The notes beneath the pieces were generated by a model. The model searched no databases, was not told the origin of the DNA, and worked only from the letters and a program-made list of their open reading frames with translations. Source: Streptomonospora litoralis (GTDB lineage Bacteria; Actinomycetota; Actinomycetes; Streptosporangiales; Streptosporangiaceae). From it: a stretch of DNA of 64,000 nt. The DNA lies in assembly GCF_004323735.1 (NCBI RefSeq), contig NZ_CP036455.1, positions 5,141,101 to 5,205,100 of the forward strand, read 5' to 3'. A program made the position numbers and the translations under genes. Below are positions 16,505-25,183 of this stretch, one piece after another. Every line of letters begins with the position of its first letter. Positions within the stretch are counted from its first letter, which is position 1.

Positions 16505-16685
16505 CGTGCGGTGCCGTGGCCGGTCTCCTGGCTGACGGGTGGAGACGCGCCGTGTCCTGCCTTCCCAGGGTTTTCACCCCAGTGGCTCGTCCGCCGAACG
16601 AACGACACGGCGCTCCCGATCACAGTGGCGAGGGCCGCACCGGTTTCACACCGGATTCCCGTTCACCACGGCGCCGACGACGCTA
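16505..16685 (-). promoter_or_regulatory. cobalamin (adenosylcobalamin) riboswitch
   Basis: Read on the minus strand, the leader holds the conserved elements in order: GGGAATCCGGTGTGAAACCG, GCCACTGTGATCGGGAGC, GCCACTGGGGTGAAAACC, CTGGGAAGGCAGGA and the B12 box GTCAGCCAGGAGACCGGCC (16519-16537). It lies directly before the btuF-like gene, so the binding-protein-dependent uptake operon should be shut down by the coenzyme. The pattern is diagnostic. The exact 3' boundary and expression platform are approximate. Confidence 0.93.
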
Positions 16686-16824
16686 GCACGCCGTCCTCGC
16701 AGTGCTCGGGGCCGGGGTGCGACCGGGCCTTCAACGCCGGAACCCGCCCGCAGAAAGACTCGACGGGACGCAAGTGGCCGCTTGCCGCAGCCGACAGCGC
16801 CGGAGCCCCGTCACCCGAGCCCCG

Positions 16825-17592
16825 TCACCCGAGCTCGGGCATGTCCTTGAGCTGCCTGCGCGACGTGATGCCGAGCTTGCGGAAGATGCTGCGCAGGTGC
16901 GCGTCGACCGTGCGCGGGCTGAGGAACAGGCCCGCGGCGACCTCCTTCGACGTCGCCCCCGCCGCCACCTCGTGCGCGATGTGCATCTCCTGCATGGTCA
17001 GCCGGTCGTAGGTGTATTCCGAGCGGCGGCGGGCCACTTCACCGGTGGCACGCAGCTCGCCGGCCGCCCGCCGGGCGAACGCCTCCATGCCGATCTCCGT
17101 CAGCCGTTCGTGGGCGGTACGCAGGTGTTCGCGCGCGTCGCGGCGGCGGCCCGCTCGGCGCAGCCACTCCCCGTACCGCAGATGCGCCCGCGCGAGGTCC
17201 GGTGCGGGCGAGCCGTCGGCCAGGCGCTCGACCGACTCCCGATAGTCGTCCTCTTCGCCGCTGACCAACGCCCGCGCGCCCGCCGCGACGCCGTGCCCGT
17301 AAGGGGTCCCCGCGGGCTCGGTGCGCTCGACCAGGGACTCCAGCGCCTGTTCGGCGACCGTGCGCTGGCCGCACCGCACCGCCGCCTCGACCAGCTCGGG
17401 CAGCGTGAAGCCGGCTCGGAACAGGTCTTTGCGCGCCACGGCGCTCCGGGCAGCCTCCAGCGCGGCCGGGTAGTCGCCGAGACCGTTGTAGAGCACGGCC
17501 GCGGCCCCGTCGGTGTTCGCGGCCAGCTGGCCGACACCCCGGCTCTGCACGTCGGCGAACAGGTCGAGCGCCTCCCGGCGGCGGCCGCGCAT
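16825..17592 (-). pseudogene. truncated LuxR-family (LAL-type) regulator, C-terminal part
   Basis: The 255-residue frame contains a helical, TPR-like repeat region (LYNGLGDYPAALEAARSAV, RYGEWLRRAGRRRDAREHL) and then a complete LuxR helix-turn-helix (YDRLTMQEMHIAHEVAAGAT, SKEVAAGLFLSPRTVDAHLR, IFRKLGITSRRQL). Large LuxR regulators of this type have about 900 residues and start with an AAA ATPase with Walker motifs; these are absent. A stop lies seven codons upstream of the ATG at 17592. So this is the tail of a once larger gene. It could still make a DNA-binding protein. It sits upstream of the riboswitch and next to a repeat copy at 17.7 kb. Confidence 0.7.
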
Positions 17593-17696
17593 CGCCGACT
17601 TCGCCCGCGACTATGCCGCCGCGTTCGTGCCCGCGTGATCCGGCCGGCGGCGGAACAGGTGGCGTAATGTCGGTTATGCCGGTTTCCGCTTAATCT

Positions 17697-17732
17697 GAAA
17701 TCACCACATCCGGGCCTGTGTGTGGTGGTTTC
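17697..17732. repeat. dispersed palindromic core, copy 2
   Basis: GAAATCACCACA and TGTGGTGGTTTC form an inverted pair with one mismatch and a 12-nt loop, followed by CGCGCGATGGATG. This is the same core as at 6766-6824. It fills the gap between the truncated LuxR gene and the tail of the broken Wadjet region. I see nothing else in 17593-17796. Confidence 0.65.
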
Positions 17733-17796
17733 CGCGCGATGGATGGGTACGCGCGCCCGGCCGTGCCCGGTCCCGCTCCGCTGCCGCGGGTTCGGC

Positions 17797-18940
17797 TCAC
17801 TCGCGAAGACCGACCAGCGCTCTCTCGGCGGCCGCGGTGATTTCCGGATCGATCTCGGCCAGGGCGAATTCCTCGGCGATGCGTCCCGCTCTCACCCGGG
17901 TAGACGCGCACTTGTCATGCACGAGCCCGGGAAGCTCGGCAAGCGTGTCCGCCAACCCCGATTCGGCCCCGGTGAGTTCCGGAGGTACCGGCTGCTGCGG
18001 GTCGTGTAGGCCGATTAGGGATTCGAGATTGTCGAGCAGGCCGACCAACCAGTCGTCCGCGTCGAGCTTCTCCACGCTCAGGTAGCCGTTGGTTGCCAAC
18101 CAACTCCGCACGCCTCCAGCCCCTGAGGAATCCGCCCGCTCGTACAGGGTGTGCAAACCCGTTTCCCCTGTCTCCTGCACGGCCATGTGCAGTGCGATGG
18201 CGCGGTGTTCGGAGTCGTCGGTACGATCCGCCAGGTCTGCAAGCTCGGCTGCGGCCTGCCCCTGCGAACGGGCGGCGATCCAGCTCATCACCGCCTCGTC
18301 ACCCGCGAGTCCGGAGGACACCAGGGCGACCACCAGTTCGGCCGGCTCGGCGGCCAGCTCGGCGCAGCCGTAGGCGGTGAATCCCTGCGCCGTGTAGAAG
18401 TCGTACAGGCCCCGGATCCCAGCCGGGGAAGCCCGCAGGCAGTCGTCGTTCTCGGATCCCCTGAAGCGCTCGGCGGCGCCCAGTGCGACGAGAACACCGG
18501 CCATGCGCCGGACGGCCAGGCTCATGCTCTCGTCTGCGGCGACTTCGTCCTGCTCCACCGGCTCGTGTGCCCCCTCCAGACCGGCCAAGATCGAGCTCGC
18601 GTCCCGCACCAGCCGGGACAGGGGCAACCCTTCGGCGCCCTGCTGATAGAGCGCGGCGCACAGCAGATGTGTGATCTCGCCATCAGGATCGATGACAAGG
18701 TAGGCCGACCAGCCGTCCTCGCTGTCTGCGAAGCTGATGCGGTCCCAGTCTGGGAGCAGCTTGAAAACGCGCGCCCACAGGCGCTCGGGCTGACGCACCA
18801 GCGGCCGGTTCTTCTTCACCTGGACGAGGCGGCCCCCGTAAGAGCGCACCAACCCGACTTCGGCCGCGATATCGACGACGCGCTGAGCGGAAAGACCCGG
18901 CGACGCGATGTGAGCCACGCGCTCGGCCACCTCCCGGGCA
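17797..18940 (-). pseudogene. C-terminal fragment of an unrecognised protein fused to the jetC stub
   Basis: From about 18940 the coding signal changes frame and runs to the stop at 17797, giving about 380 residues. Protein-like stretches are REVAERVAHIASPGLSAQRV, VVDIAAEVGLVRSYGGRLVQ, DGWSAYLVIDPDGEITHLLC and WIAARSQGQAAAELADL. No Shine-Dalgarno and no convincing start lies at the junction; a GTG at 18930 is the first candidate. The opening part recalls the C-terminal region of plasmid pRiA4b ORF-3-like proteins, but I do not claim that. The N-terminal part of this gene appears to have been lost in the same event that removed the rest of jetC and jetD. Confidence 0.5.
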
Positions 18941-19679
18941 GGTTGCGCGCGACGTTGTCGAGCACGTCGTCGTCGAGTGGCGGCAGGGCGTCGTCGAGCA
19001 CCTTGGTGAGCTGGCCGGCCAGCACGCGGTCGCCGACCGTGGGTTTGCGCAGCTGGTAGAGCAGGTGCATGAGGTTGCGGTACTTGCCTGCCTCCTGCAC
19101 GCCGAACAGGCGGCGCATGACCTCCGCGCGGAAGGCGCCCACCTGGGCGAAGCAGGAGGCGTCGCCGACGATCTCTCTGAGCTCCTTGGCGGTGGGGCGG
19201 TGTTTCCGGTCGTGCAGGGGCAGGCGGGGCCCGACGGGGACGTCGGTGATGAAGTACTCCGCCTCGGCCTTGTTCGCAGACGCCGAAGCGGTGATCACCG
19301 CGCCGACGGTCAGCAGGTGTTCCTCGCCGGCTTCGTCCTCGCGGGTGAACTCCACCCACAGGTAGCCGAGCCGGTTGGTGCTCGCGCGGTAGCCGTCGAG
19401 CATCAGCCATTTGAGCGTGGTCTTGCCGCTTCCGGTGGAGTCGATCCGCCGCTGGTCGCCGTCGAGCAGGAACGGCAGCAGCATCTCCAGCGCCTTGGAC
19501 TTGCCCGCGCCGTTGGTGCCGCGCAGCAGCAGGCGTCCGGTGCCGAAGAGGAAGACCTGGTCGTACTGCCACACGTTGTGGATGCCGGCCCGGTTCAGCC
19601 GGAACCGGTGGGGGTGACTGAGCGGGCCGGTGGCGGTCGGCCGCGCGGGCAGTGTGCTGAGGGTGCCGGCTCCGGTCAT
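18816..19679 (-). pseudogene. jetC: truncated JetC, SMC-like ATPase of type II Wadjet
   Basis: The frame starts at ATG 19679, overlapping jetB (ATGA), and encodes 287 residues. Residues 1-246 are the N-terminal part of a TIGR02680/SMC-like ATPase: FRLNRAGIHNVWQYDQ, Walker A RGTNGAGKSKALEMLLPFLL at about 53-72, then DSTGSGKTTLKWLMLDGY and LREIVGDASCFAQVGAF. After LDDDVLDNVARN the sequence stops matching and the frame runs on through another gene in the wrong phase. Full-length JetC proteins have about 1,300 residues, with long coiled coils and a C-terminal Walker B; both are missing. The protein cannot form a complete ATPase, so the complex should be inactive. Confidence 0.85.
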
Positions 19680-21028
19680 GGGGCGTCGCCTTCCGTGGCG
19701 GGTTCGGTGCGCGGGCGCTTGGTGGCGTGCGGTCGGTAGCGTGCGGCGGCGGCCAGCAGCACCCAGTGTTCGCCGGCGTCGTCGGCGGCGGCACTCTCGG
19801 CGCGCTGCCCGCGTGCGGCGCTCACGTCGGTGACCTGGCGGTCCGCGCCGGATTGGGCCGAATCCTGGGCGCCCGCGTCCTCCGCGGCCGCGTGCGCGGC
19901 GCGTTCGGCCTGCTCGGCCCGGGTGGGTTCGACCGGCGCCAGCAGCCGCATGTCGCACAGCAGCCTGCACACGTCGGCGCGCAGGGCCCGGATGTCGGCG
20001 ACGTAGGCTTTCGACCACGCCGAGGAGTGCTCGGCCGCGAGTTCGGACAGCAGGGTGTCGATGCGCGCGGCGGGCACCGGGACACCGATGACGAGCCGGC
20101 CGCCCGCCGCGGGGTGCCCGGCTCCGTCGGGTCGTGCGGTCTCCAGCAGCCGGCCGATGAGCAGCAGCGCCGCCTGGGCCACCGTGCCCGTTCCCGGGAA
20201 TTCGGTGTCGGTGAAGTCGTCCTGTTCGCGGACCAGGGCGATGCCCTCGGCGCGGATCTCCAGTTCGGCGCCGAGCATGTCGTGGAAGTTGACCTGTTCG
20301 CGGCGCTGGTTCCGGCGCAGCCACGCGCGTTCGTCGTCGCCGAGGTCGTCCAGGTAGACGACCGGGGTCTCGGCGATGCGCCGCCGCACCGACGTCCGCG
20401 GGCCGCCGTGGTCGGTCTGCTCCGCGGCCGCGACGAGCTCCTGGGGACTGCGGGCTCGGCCGACCGGCCCGCTGACGATGCGGCGCGCGATCTCGGTGTC
20501 GATGGTCAGCAGGGCTTCGCGCTCGTCGTCGGCCAGCAGCGCGTCGACACTGCCCTCGGTCTCGCTCAGCACGTCCCAGTCGATGAGCTTGCGCAGGGCG
20601 GCGGTGAGGTGGCGCTTCTGCGCGCCGCCGGGCTCTCCCAGGTCGATGCCGGCCTCGGTCGCCGCGGCGCGGATCTCGGCCACGAGTTCGGAGAGCAGCA
20701 TCTGCTCCGGCGCCGTGACGGTGGCCGCCAGGGCGAGCACCAGGTAGGCGTAGGCGCGCGGGGAGAAGTGCGTGCCGGTCGTCGCGCGGGTGAGCCTGCG
20801 GCCGCTCCGCGCGCCGAGCCCGGCCTTGTGCAGGCGGGCGAAGCGCCCTTCGACCACGAGGCGGTAACCGAAGAACCGCTCGAAGTCGCGCTTGAGTTCG
20901 TCGGCGTGCCGGCGGACGAGGGCGAAGCCGTCGGGATCGCCGCGGGCGGTGACCAGCGGGTTGCGCAGCAGCAGCCGCAGCGCTTCGCGGCGGTCGACCT
21001 CGGCCGCGCTGTCGGAGGGCGTACTCAC
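19676..21028 (-). CDS. jetB: Wadjet protein JetB (DUF2398/TIGR02678)
   Basis: This 450-residue protein starts at GTG 21028, overlapping the jetA stop as GTGA. It has the DUF2398 features: an N-terminal RREALRLLLRNPLVTARGDP, then GYRLVVEGRFARLHKAG, FSPRAYAYLVLALAATVTA, KLIDWDVLSETEGSVDALL and TPVVYLDDLGDDERAWLRRN. In type II Wadjet systems it is the KleB-like subunit of the MukBEF-related plasmid-restricting complex. It seems intact here. The last 70 residues are Ala/Asp-rich and variable. Because jetC is cut and jetD absent, it is probably a surviving part of a dead system or has another use. Confidence 0.85.
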   Translation of the reverse strand: MSTPSDSAAEVDRREALRLLLRNPLVTARGDPDGFALVRRHADELKRDFERFFGYRLVVEGRFARLHKAGLGARSGRRLTRATTGTHFSPRAYAYLVLALAATVTAPEQMLLSELVAEIRAAATEAGIDLGEPGGAQKRHLTAALRKLIDWDVLSETEGSVDALLADDEREALLTIDTEIARRIVSGPVGRARSPQELVAAAEQTDHGGPRTSVRRRIAETPVVYLDDLGDDERAWLRRNQRREQVNFHDMLGAELEIRAEGIALVREQDDFTDTEFPGTGTVAQAALLLIGRLLETARPDGAGHPAAGGRLVIGVPVPAARIDTLLSELAAEHSSAWSKAYVADIRALRADVCRLLCDMRLLAPVEPTRAEQAERAAHAAAEDAGAQDSAQSGADRQVTDVSAARGQRAESAAADDAGEHWVLLAAAARYRPHATKRPRTEPATEGDAP

Positions 21029-22818
21029 GTTCCGGTCTCCTCCCGCGCCTGGGTGAAGCCGGTGTTCGACGAACCGAGATGGGCGGTGAAGCCCTCCAGG
21101 GCGAGGTCGCCGTTGCGGCTGCGGATCATCGCCACCCGGCCCGGGTGCTCGCGCAGGTCCAGCGCGACCCCGAGGCCGGGGTCGTCGGTGCCGAACCGGC
21201 CGGTGCCGGAGTCGGCTGCGCGCGACTGCGCCATGGCGCGGCCGAGCAGCTCGTTGAACAGCTCGAAGGCGGCCGCGGAGAAGACGACCTCCTCTTCGCG
21301 GCCGGCGGCCGCGGCGAGCTCGGCCGCGCCGGCTTCGCGCCTGGCCTCGTGCTCGTGGGCTTCGTGCAGCAGGTCCTCGCGTGCCTGGGAGTAGTCCTCG
21401 CCTTCGCGCCGGTAGGCCCCGCGGGCCTTGCGGTCGCCCCGCTCGCGGAGGCTGACCGCGACCTCGACGGGGTCGTCCTTCCACCAGCTCGTGGCGCTGG
21501 TGGCCTGGTCGGTGTCGCCGCGGGCGCCGCCGAGGTGGCGGGCGCCGTACATCGCGAAGGCGGAGGCGATGAGGTCGTGGGCCGTTTCGTCGTCGGCGGT
21601 GTCGACCCAGCGCGCGAGTTTCAGCAGGTCGTTGCGGCGCGACAGCTCGCCGCGGGCGGAGGAGCGCAGCATGCGCTTGGCGTTGCCCAGCAGCGACTGC
21701 AGCGCCTTCATGGTGGCCAGGCGCAGTTGGCCGACGTCGCTGCCGCGCCCGGCGGAGTCGGCGAACCAGTCGCGCAGTTCGCGCCAGTCGTCGAGGCTGC
21801 GGCCGCTGCTGCGGCGGACGCGCACGTCGGCGGCGGACAGCGCGCTCAGCCCGGGCTCGGCGGCGTCGATGCGCTCCAGCAGGTCGGTTAGCAGCGGCCA
21901 GAGGGAGTCGACGGCGGCGCTGATCACCGGTGTCTGGCGGGCGACGTCCTCGGTGATGGTCTCGGCGTAGTCGAGCAGCACGTCCTTGAAGACCCGGAAC
22001 TCGGCGTCGCCCAGGTCGAAGCGGTTGAGCACCTGGCCGAGGTAGGCGTAGAAGTCGCGCACCGACTCCACGAACCGCCCGAACTGGGTGAAGATCGCGG
22101 AAACGCGCCGCAGGGCGTCCGCCCCGGCGACGCCGCCGGGTTCGTGCGCCTCGCGCGCGAGGGAGTCGAGCGCCTCGGCCACCGCGCCCAGCAGTTCGCG
22201 GCTGACCTCGCGGATGGAGTCGGCGCTGAGCAGTTCCTCGCTGTGCCGCTGGACGATCTCGCCGACCGGGGAGAGCTGGTAGCGGCCCCTGCTGCGCTGG
22301 TACTCGGTGACGGTGGCGGCCCGCACCGGGCGGGCGCTGGGCAGCAGGGCGCCCCAGTCCTTGAGCTGGTCGAGTTTGCGGGCGATGGAGTCCACTGGCA
22401 GGTCGCCGGCCGCGGACGGGGAGGACGGAGCGGCGGAACCGGCGGTCTGCTCGGCGGTGACGGTGTGGGTGTCGGTGTCGGCGGAGCGGCGCGTGCCGCT
22501 GTCGCGGGAGAGCTTCTCGGCGACCTCGTGGGCGGACATGTCGGCCATGAACGTGCCGGTGAAGACCCGCATAATGGCGATGTAGACGTCGCGGTCGGGC
22601 ACGACGAGGTAGCTGTAGGCGGTCAGCCGCTCGTACTCGGCTGCGGGAGCAGAGCCGGGTTCGGCGCCCCCGCCCGGGGACGGGGCGGGGCCGGTTTCAC
22701 CGGTCTGAGCGGAGGCGCCGGGTGCCTGCGGCTCCTCGGGAGAGCCGAGCGGGCCGGTGCCTTCCGCAGCGGCGGGAGGACCGTCCCCGGTTCCGGGGGT
22801 GCCAGGGGATCGACTCAT
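21025..22818 (-). CDS. jetA: Wadjet protein JetA (DUF2397/TIGR02677)
   Basis: This 597-residue protein starts at ATG 22818, just before a Pro/Gly-rich segment of about 75 residues, and then enters the DUF2397 core at ERLTAYSYLVVPDRDVYIAI. Further family-type stretches are LDQLKDWGALLPS, YQRSRGRYQLSPVGEIVQR, FVESVRDFYAYLGQVLNRFD and FKDVLLDYAETITEDVARQ. It is the kleisin-like subunit of type II Wadjet, which recognises and cleaves small circular plasmids with JetBCD. Length exceeds the usual roughly 500 because of the N-terminal extension. It heads the operon. The 264 bp upstream hold no gene and no obvious operator. Confidence 0.85.
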   Translation of the reverse strand: MSRSPGTPGTGDGPPAAAEGTGPLGSPEEPQAPGASAQTGETGPAPSPGGGAEPGSAPAAEYERLTAYSYLVVPDRDVYIAIMRVFTGTFMADMSAHEVAEKLSRDSGTRRSADTDTHTVTAEQTAGSAAPSSPSAAGDLPVDSIARKLDQLKDWGALLPSARPVRAATVTEYQRSRGRYQLSPVGEIVQRHSEELLSADSIREVSRELLGAVAEALDSLAREAHEPGGVAGADALRRVSAIFTQFGRFVESVRDFYAYLGQVLNRFDLGDAEFRVFKDVLLDYAETITEDVARQTPVISAAVDSLWPLLTDLLERIDAAEPGLSALSAADVRVRRSSGRSLDDWRELRDWFADSAGRGSDVGQLRLATMKALQSLLGNAKRMLRSSARGELSRRNDLLKLARWVDTADDETAHDLIASAFAMYGARHLGGARGDTDQATSATSWWKDDPVEVAVSLRERGDRKARGAYRREGEDYSQAREDLLHEAHEHEARREAGAAELAAAAGREEEVVFSAAAFELFNELLGRAMAQSRAADSGTGRFGTDDPGLGVALDLREHPGRVAMIRSRNGDLALEGFTAHLGSSNTGFTQAREETGT

Positions 22819-23082
22819 AGTTCGAAAAAGATAAGCCCTGCTGCTGACGTTTACGCGGAAACCGACGAGGTGCTGCTCCTCGGCGATGATCGGTTCTTCG
22901 GTAGGAACCCGCGGGTTCCGCGCAGACCCGGGACCGAGGTCGCTGCAGGCACCCGATGCACCGGCCGCGACCGGCTGCACCTCCCCCGTCGAACGCCCGC
23001 CGAACACGGCGGACGCCGAGGGACACACGAGCAGCGTCAGCAAGCGGGCGCACCGGACGGCGGCGGGTCCGGGCGCTAGCGT

Positions 23083-23766
23083 TCAGCTGAGGTAGTTCTC
23101 AAGCAGCGCCGGGCGCAGGCCCGCGCGGTCCGCCTGCTCGACGAATTCCCGTACATCCGCGCCGAAGTTCTCCCCGAAATGCATGAGCACTATGTCGCCC
23201 GGGCGCAACCGGTCGGCGTTCGCGAAACTCATTTCACCTTCCTTGATCTCCGCGCTCCAGTGGACGACATGGGACACGCCGCATTTCTCTGCGGCCTTGA
23301 GGGTCGTCTCCCCGTAGCTGCCGTACGGCGGCCGGAACAGTTCCGGGCGCTTCCCGAACATCCTCTTGTAGTCCTCTGCGGGTCGGCAGATCCGGCGTTT
23401 CTGCTCGGCGAGGCCGCGCCCCCGCAGATCGGAGTGGTCGATGCCGTGGGTCTCGATGCGCGCGCCCGCCTCGTCGCGGAGGCGGCGGAAGAATTCCGGG
23501 TCGTCAGCGGCGTAGTCGGCGGTCAAGAACAGCGAAGCGGGCACCTCGGCCGCCTTCAGCACCGTAAGCATGTCCGGATCGCGTACCGCACCGTCGTCGA
23601 TCGTCAAGAACACGACCGGGTCGCCGGTGGACACCCGGAAGACGACGGGCGAACCGTCCCCGGTGTCCGATCCCGACGTGTGCACCGACATTCCGGTCGA
23701 GCACGCGGCGAGCGTACAGAAAAGCGCCGTGATGACCATCACGGCCCCCGGGCGTGGAATTCTCAT
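23083..23766 (-). CDS. secreted polysaccharide deacetylase-like lipoprotein
   Basis: This 227-residue protein has an N-terminal signal ending in a lipobox (FCTLAACSTG, Cys22). The NodB homology domain follows: motif 1 FLTIDDGAV with the two Asp residues, motif 2 ETHGIDHSDL with both His residues, motif 3 RPPYGSYGE, and motif 4/5 region DIVLMHFGEN. These are the metal-binding and catalytic positions of carbohydrate esterase family 4. It probably removes acetyl groups from peptidoglycan or another cell-wall glycan on the outer face of the membrane. It is divergent from the cseA-like gene, 135 bp apart, which fits a cell-envelope neighbourhood. Confidence 0.85.
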   Translation of the reverse strand: MRIPRPGAVMVITALFCTLAACSTGMSVHTSGSDTGDGSPVVFRVSTGDPVVFLTIDDGAVRDPDMLTVLKAAEVPASLFLTADYAADDPEFFRRLRDEAGARIETHGIDHSDLRGRGLAEQKRRICRPAEDYKRMFGKRPELFRPPYGSYGETTLKAAEKCGVSHVVHWSAEIKEGEMSFANADRLRPGDIVLMHFGENFGADVREFVEQADRAGLRPALLENYLS

Positions 23767-23901
23767 GGCACCCTTTCCTCGGTTGTCTCAAACGGACACT
23801 AGGAGGCGGGTTTCTCGGAGCCACCAAATCCGTGTTGCGGTCTCCCGGAGGTATTCCGTCGGTCGTGTAACAGCGGATCGCGGGGCGGTAGCATCGCCGT
23901 T

Positions 23902-24483
23902 ATGCCGATGAAGACGAGGCTGGCCGTCGCGCTCTGCGCGGTCGCCGCAGGGCTCTGCGCGGCCGGCTGCGGCGTGGTCGATACCGGGGTCCGCGTGTCC
24001 GGTGCCGCGCCGACGCCGACTGAGCCGGCGCCCCGGACCGAAGGCGGCACCCCCGCGCGCTCCGTGGACGCGGTCGAGGTGCTGCGCGAGGACCCGGGCG
24101 TGAGCGACGCCGTCAAGGAGGCGGTGGTGCGGCCGTGCCCAGAGGGCTACGGCGAGGGCTGGTACCCGGTGTACGTGCGCTACTACGAGCTTCCCGACAC
24201 CGGCATCCCGGTCGTCCTGATCAACGTGCAGGGGTGCGCGGGGAGCGTCGCCTGTACAGGTGCCCTGGGCGGCTATGTCTACCGGCTGTGGGAGGGCCGC
24301 GCCGAGCGGATCTACACGACGACAGGCGGCGCGTCCGAGGTCGCATGGCACGAAGGCGGCCCCGTGGTCGAACGCGCGGACTGGGCGGCGGGCTCGGGGG
24401 CGGGCGGCACGTGCCCCGAGAGCCTCACCCGCACGAGGCTGGAATGGGACGGTGCCGGGCTGACCGAGCAGAGGGGAGAGTGA
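23902..24483 (+). CDS. cseA: CseA-like lipoprotein of an envelope-stress system
   Basis: This 193-residue lipoprotein has a lipobox in GLCAAGCGVV (Cys29) and then the CseA pattern: DTGVRVSGAAPTPTEPAP, VEVLREDPGVSDAVKEAVVR and a beta-rich domain with paired cysteines (VQGCAGSVACTG, AGGTCPES). In Streptomyces CseA is an extracytoplasmic lipoprotein that damps the CseB/CseC response. Gene order cseA-cseB-cseC is kept here, 7 bp separating it from the regulator gene. The sigma factor gene sigE, which normally heads that operon, is absent from this window. Assignment rests on gene order plus modest sequence similarity. Confidence 0.7.
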   Translation: MPMKTRLAVALCAVAAGLCAAGCGVVDTGVRVSGAAPTPTEPAPRTEGGTPARSVDAVEVLREDPGVSDAVKEAVVRPCPEGYGEGWYPVYVRYYELPDTGIPVVLINVQGCAGSVACTGALGGYVYRLWEGRAERIYTTTGGASEVAWHEGGPVVERADWAAGSGAGGTCPESLTRTRLEWDGAGLTEQRGE

Positions 24484-24490
24484 TCGAGGG

Positions 24491-25183
24491 GTGACCGAAG
24501 CCCACGTGCTGTTCGTCGAGGACGACGACGTGATCCGCGAGGCGACCGGCCTCAGCCTGGAACGGGACGGTTTCCGGGTCACCACCGCAGCCGACGGCCG
24601 GGACGGCCTGGCCGCATTCCGGGCGCACCGGCCCGACGCGGTGCTGGTCGACGTGGTCCTGCCGCACCTCAACGGCGTCAGCCTGTGCCGGCATGTCCGG
24701 GAGGAGAGCCTGATCCCGGTGGTCATGCTCTCCGCGCGCGACGACCCTGTGGACATCGTCGTGGGCCTGGAGGCCGGGGCCGACGACTACGTCACCAAAC
24801 CGTTCGACAGCGCGGTGCTGACGGCGAGGCTGCGCGCCGCCCTACGGCGCGCCGACCGCTTCTCCGCCGTCGGCGGTTCGGCCGATGGGACCGTGCTGCG
24901 CTTCGGGGACGTCGAGGTCGATCCGGACCGCGTGCGTGTACTGCGCGCGGGCCAGGAGGTGAACCTGACCCCCACGGAGATGCGGCTGGTGCTGCGGTTC
25001 GCCCAGTCCCCCGGCACCGTCCTCAGCCGGGACATCCTGCTGGAGAGCGTGTGGGACTACGAGTGGGGCGGCGACACCCGCGTGGTCGATGTGCACGTGC
25101 AGCGGCTCCGGCACAAGATCGGCGCCGAGCGCATCGAGACCGTGCGCGGATTCGGCTACCGGCTCGCGGATGCCGAGCGATGA
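24491..25183 (+). CDS. cseB: CseB-like response regulator (OmpR family)
   Basis: This 230-residue regulator starts at GTG 24491, after GAGGGGAGAG. In its receiver domain EDDD is near residue 10, phospho-acceptor Asp54 lies in AVLVDVVLPHLNG, and Lys103 in VTKPFD. The C-terminal winged helix includes LTPTEMRLVLRFAQSPGTVL, RVVDVHVQRLRHKIG and VRGFGYRLAD. Its ATGA overlap with the kinase gene marks it as the kinase's partner. By analogy with CseB it would activate an envelope-stress sigma factor gene, here located elsewhere. Confidence 0.85.
   Translation: MTEAHVLFVEDDDVIREATGLSLERDGFRVTTAADGRDGLAAFRAHRPDAVLVDVVLPHLNGVSLCRHVREESLIPVVMLSARDDPVDIVVGLEAGADDYVTKPFDSAVLTARLRAALRRADRFSAVGGSADGTVLRFGDVEVDPDRVRVLRAGQEVNLTPTEMRLVLRFAQSPGTVLSRDILLESVWDYEWGGDTRVVDVHVQRLRHKIGAERIETVRGFGYRLADAER

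Noticed and set aside
13284-16577. Single 1097-codon frame that could suggest a fused binding protein and permease
   Set aside because: Only the last 351 codons match a FecCD permease. The part upstream is a shadow of the first permease and binding protein in another frame. Overlapping stop/start pairs (GTGA at 14336-14339) show separate genes.
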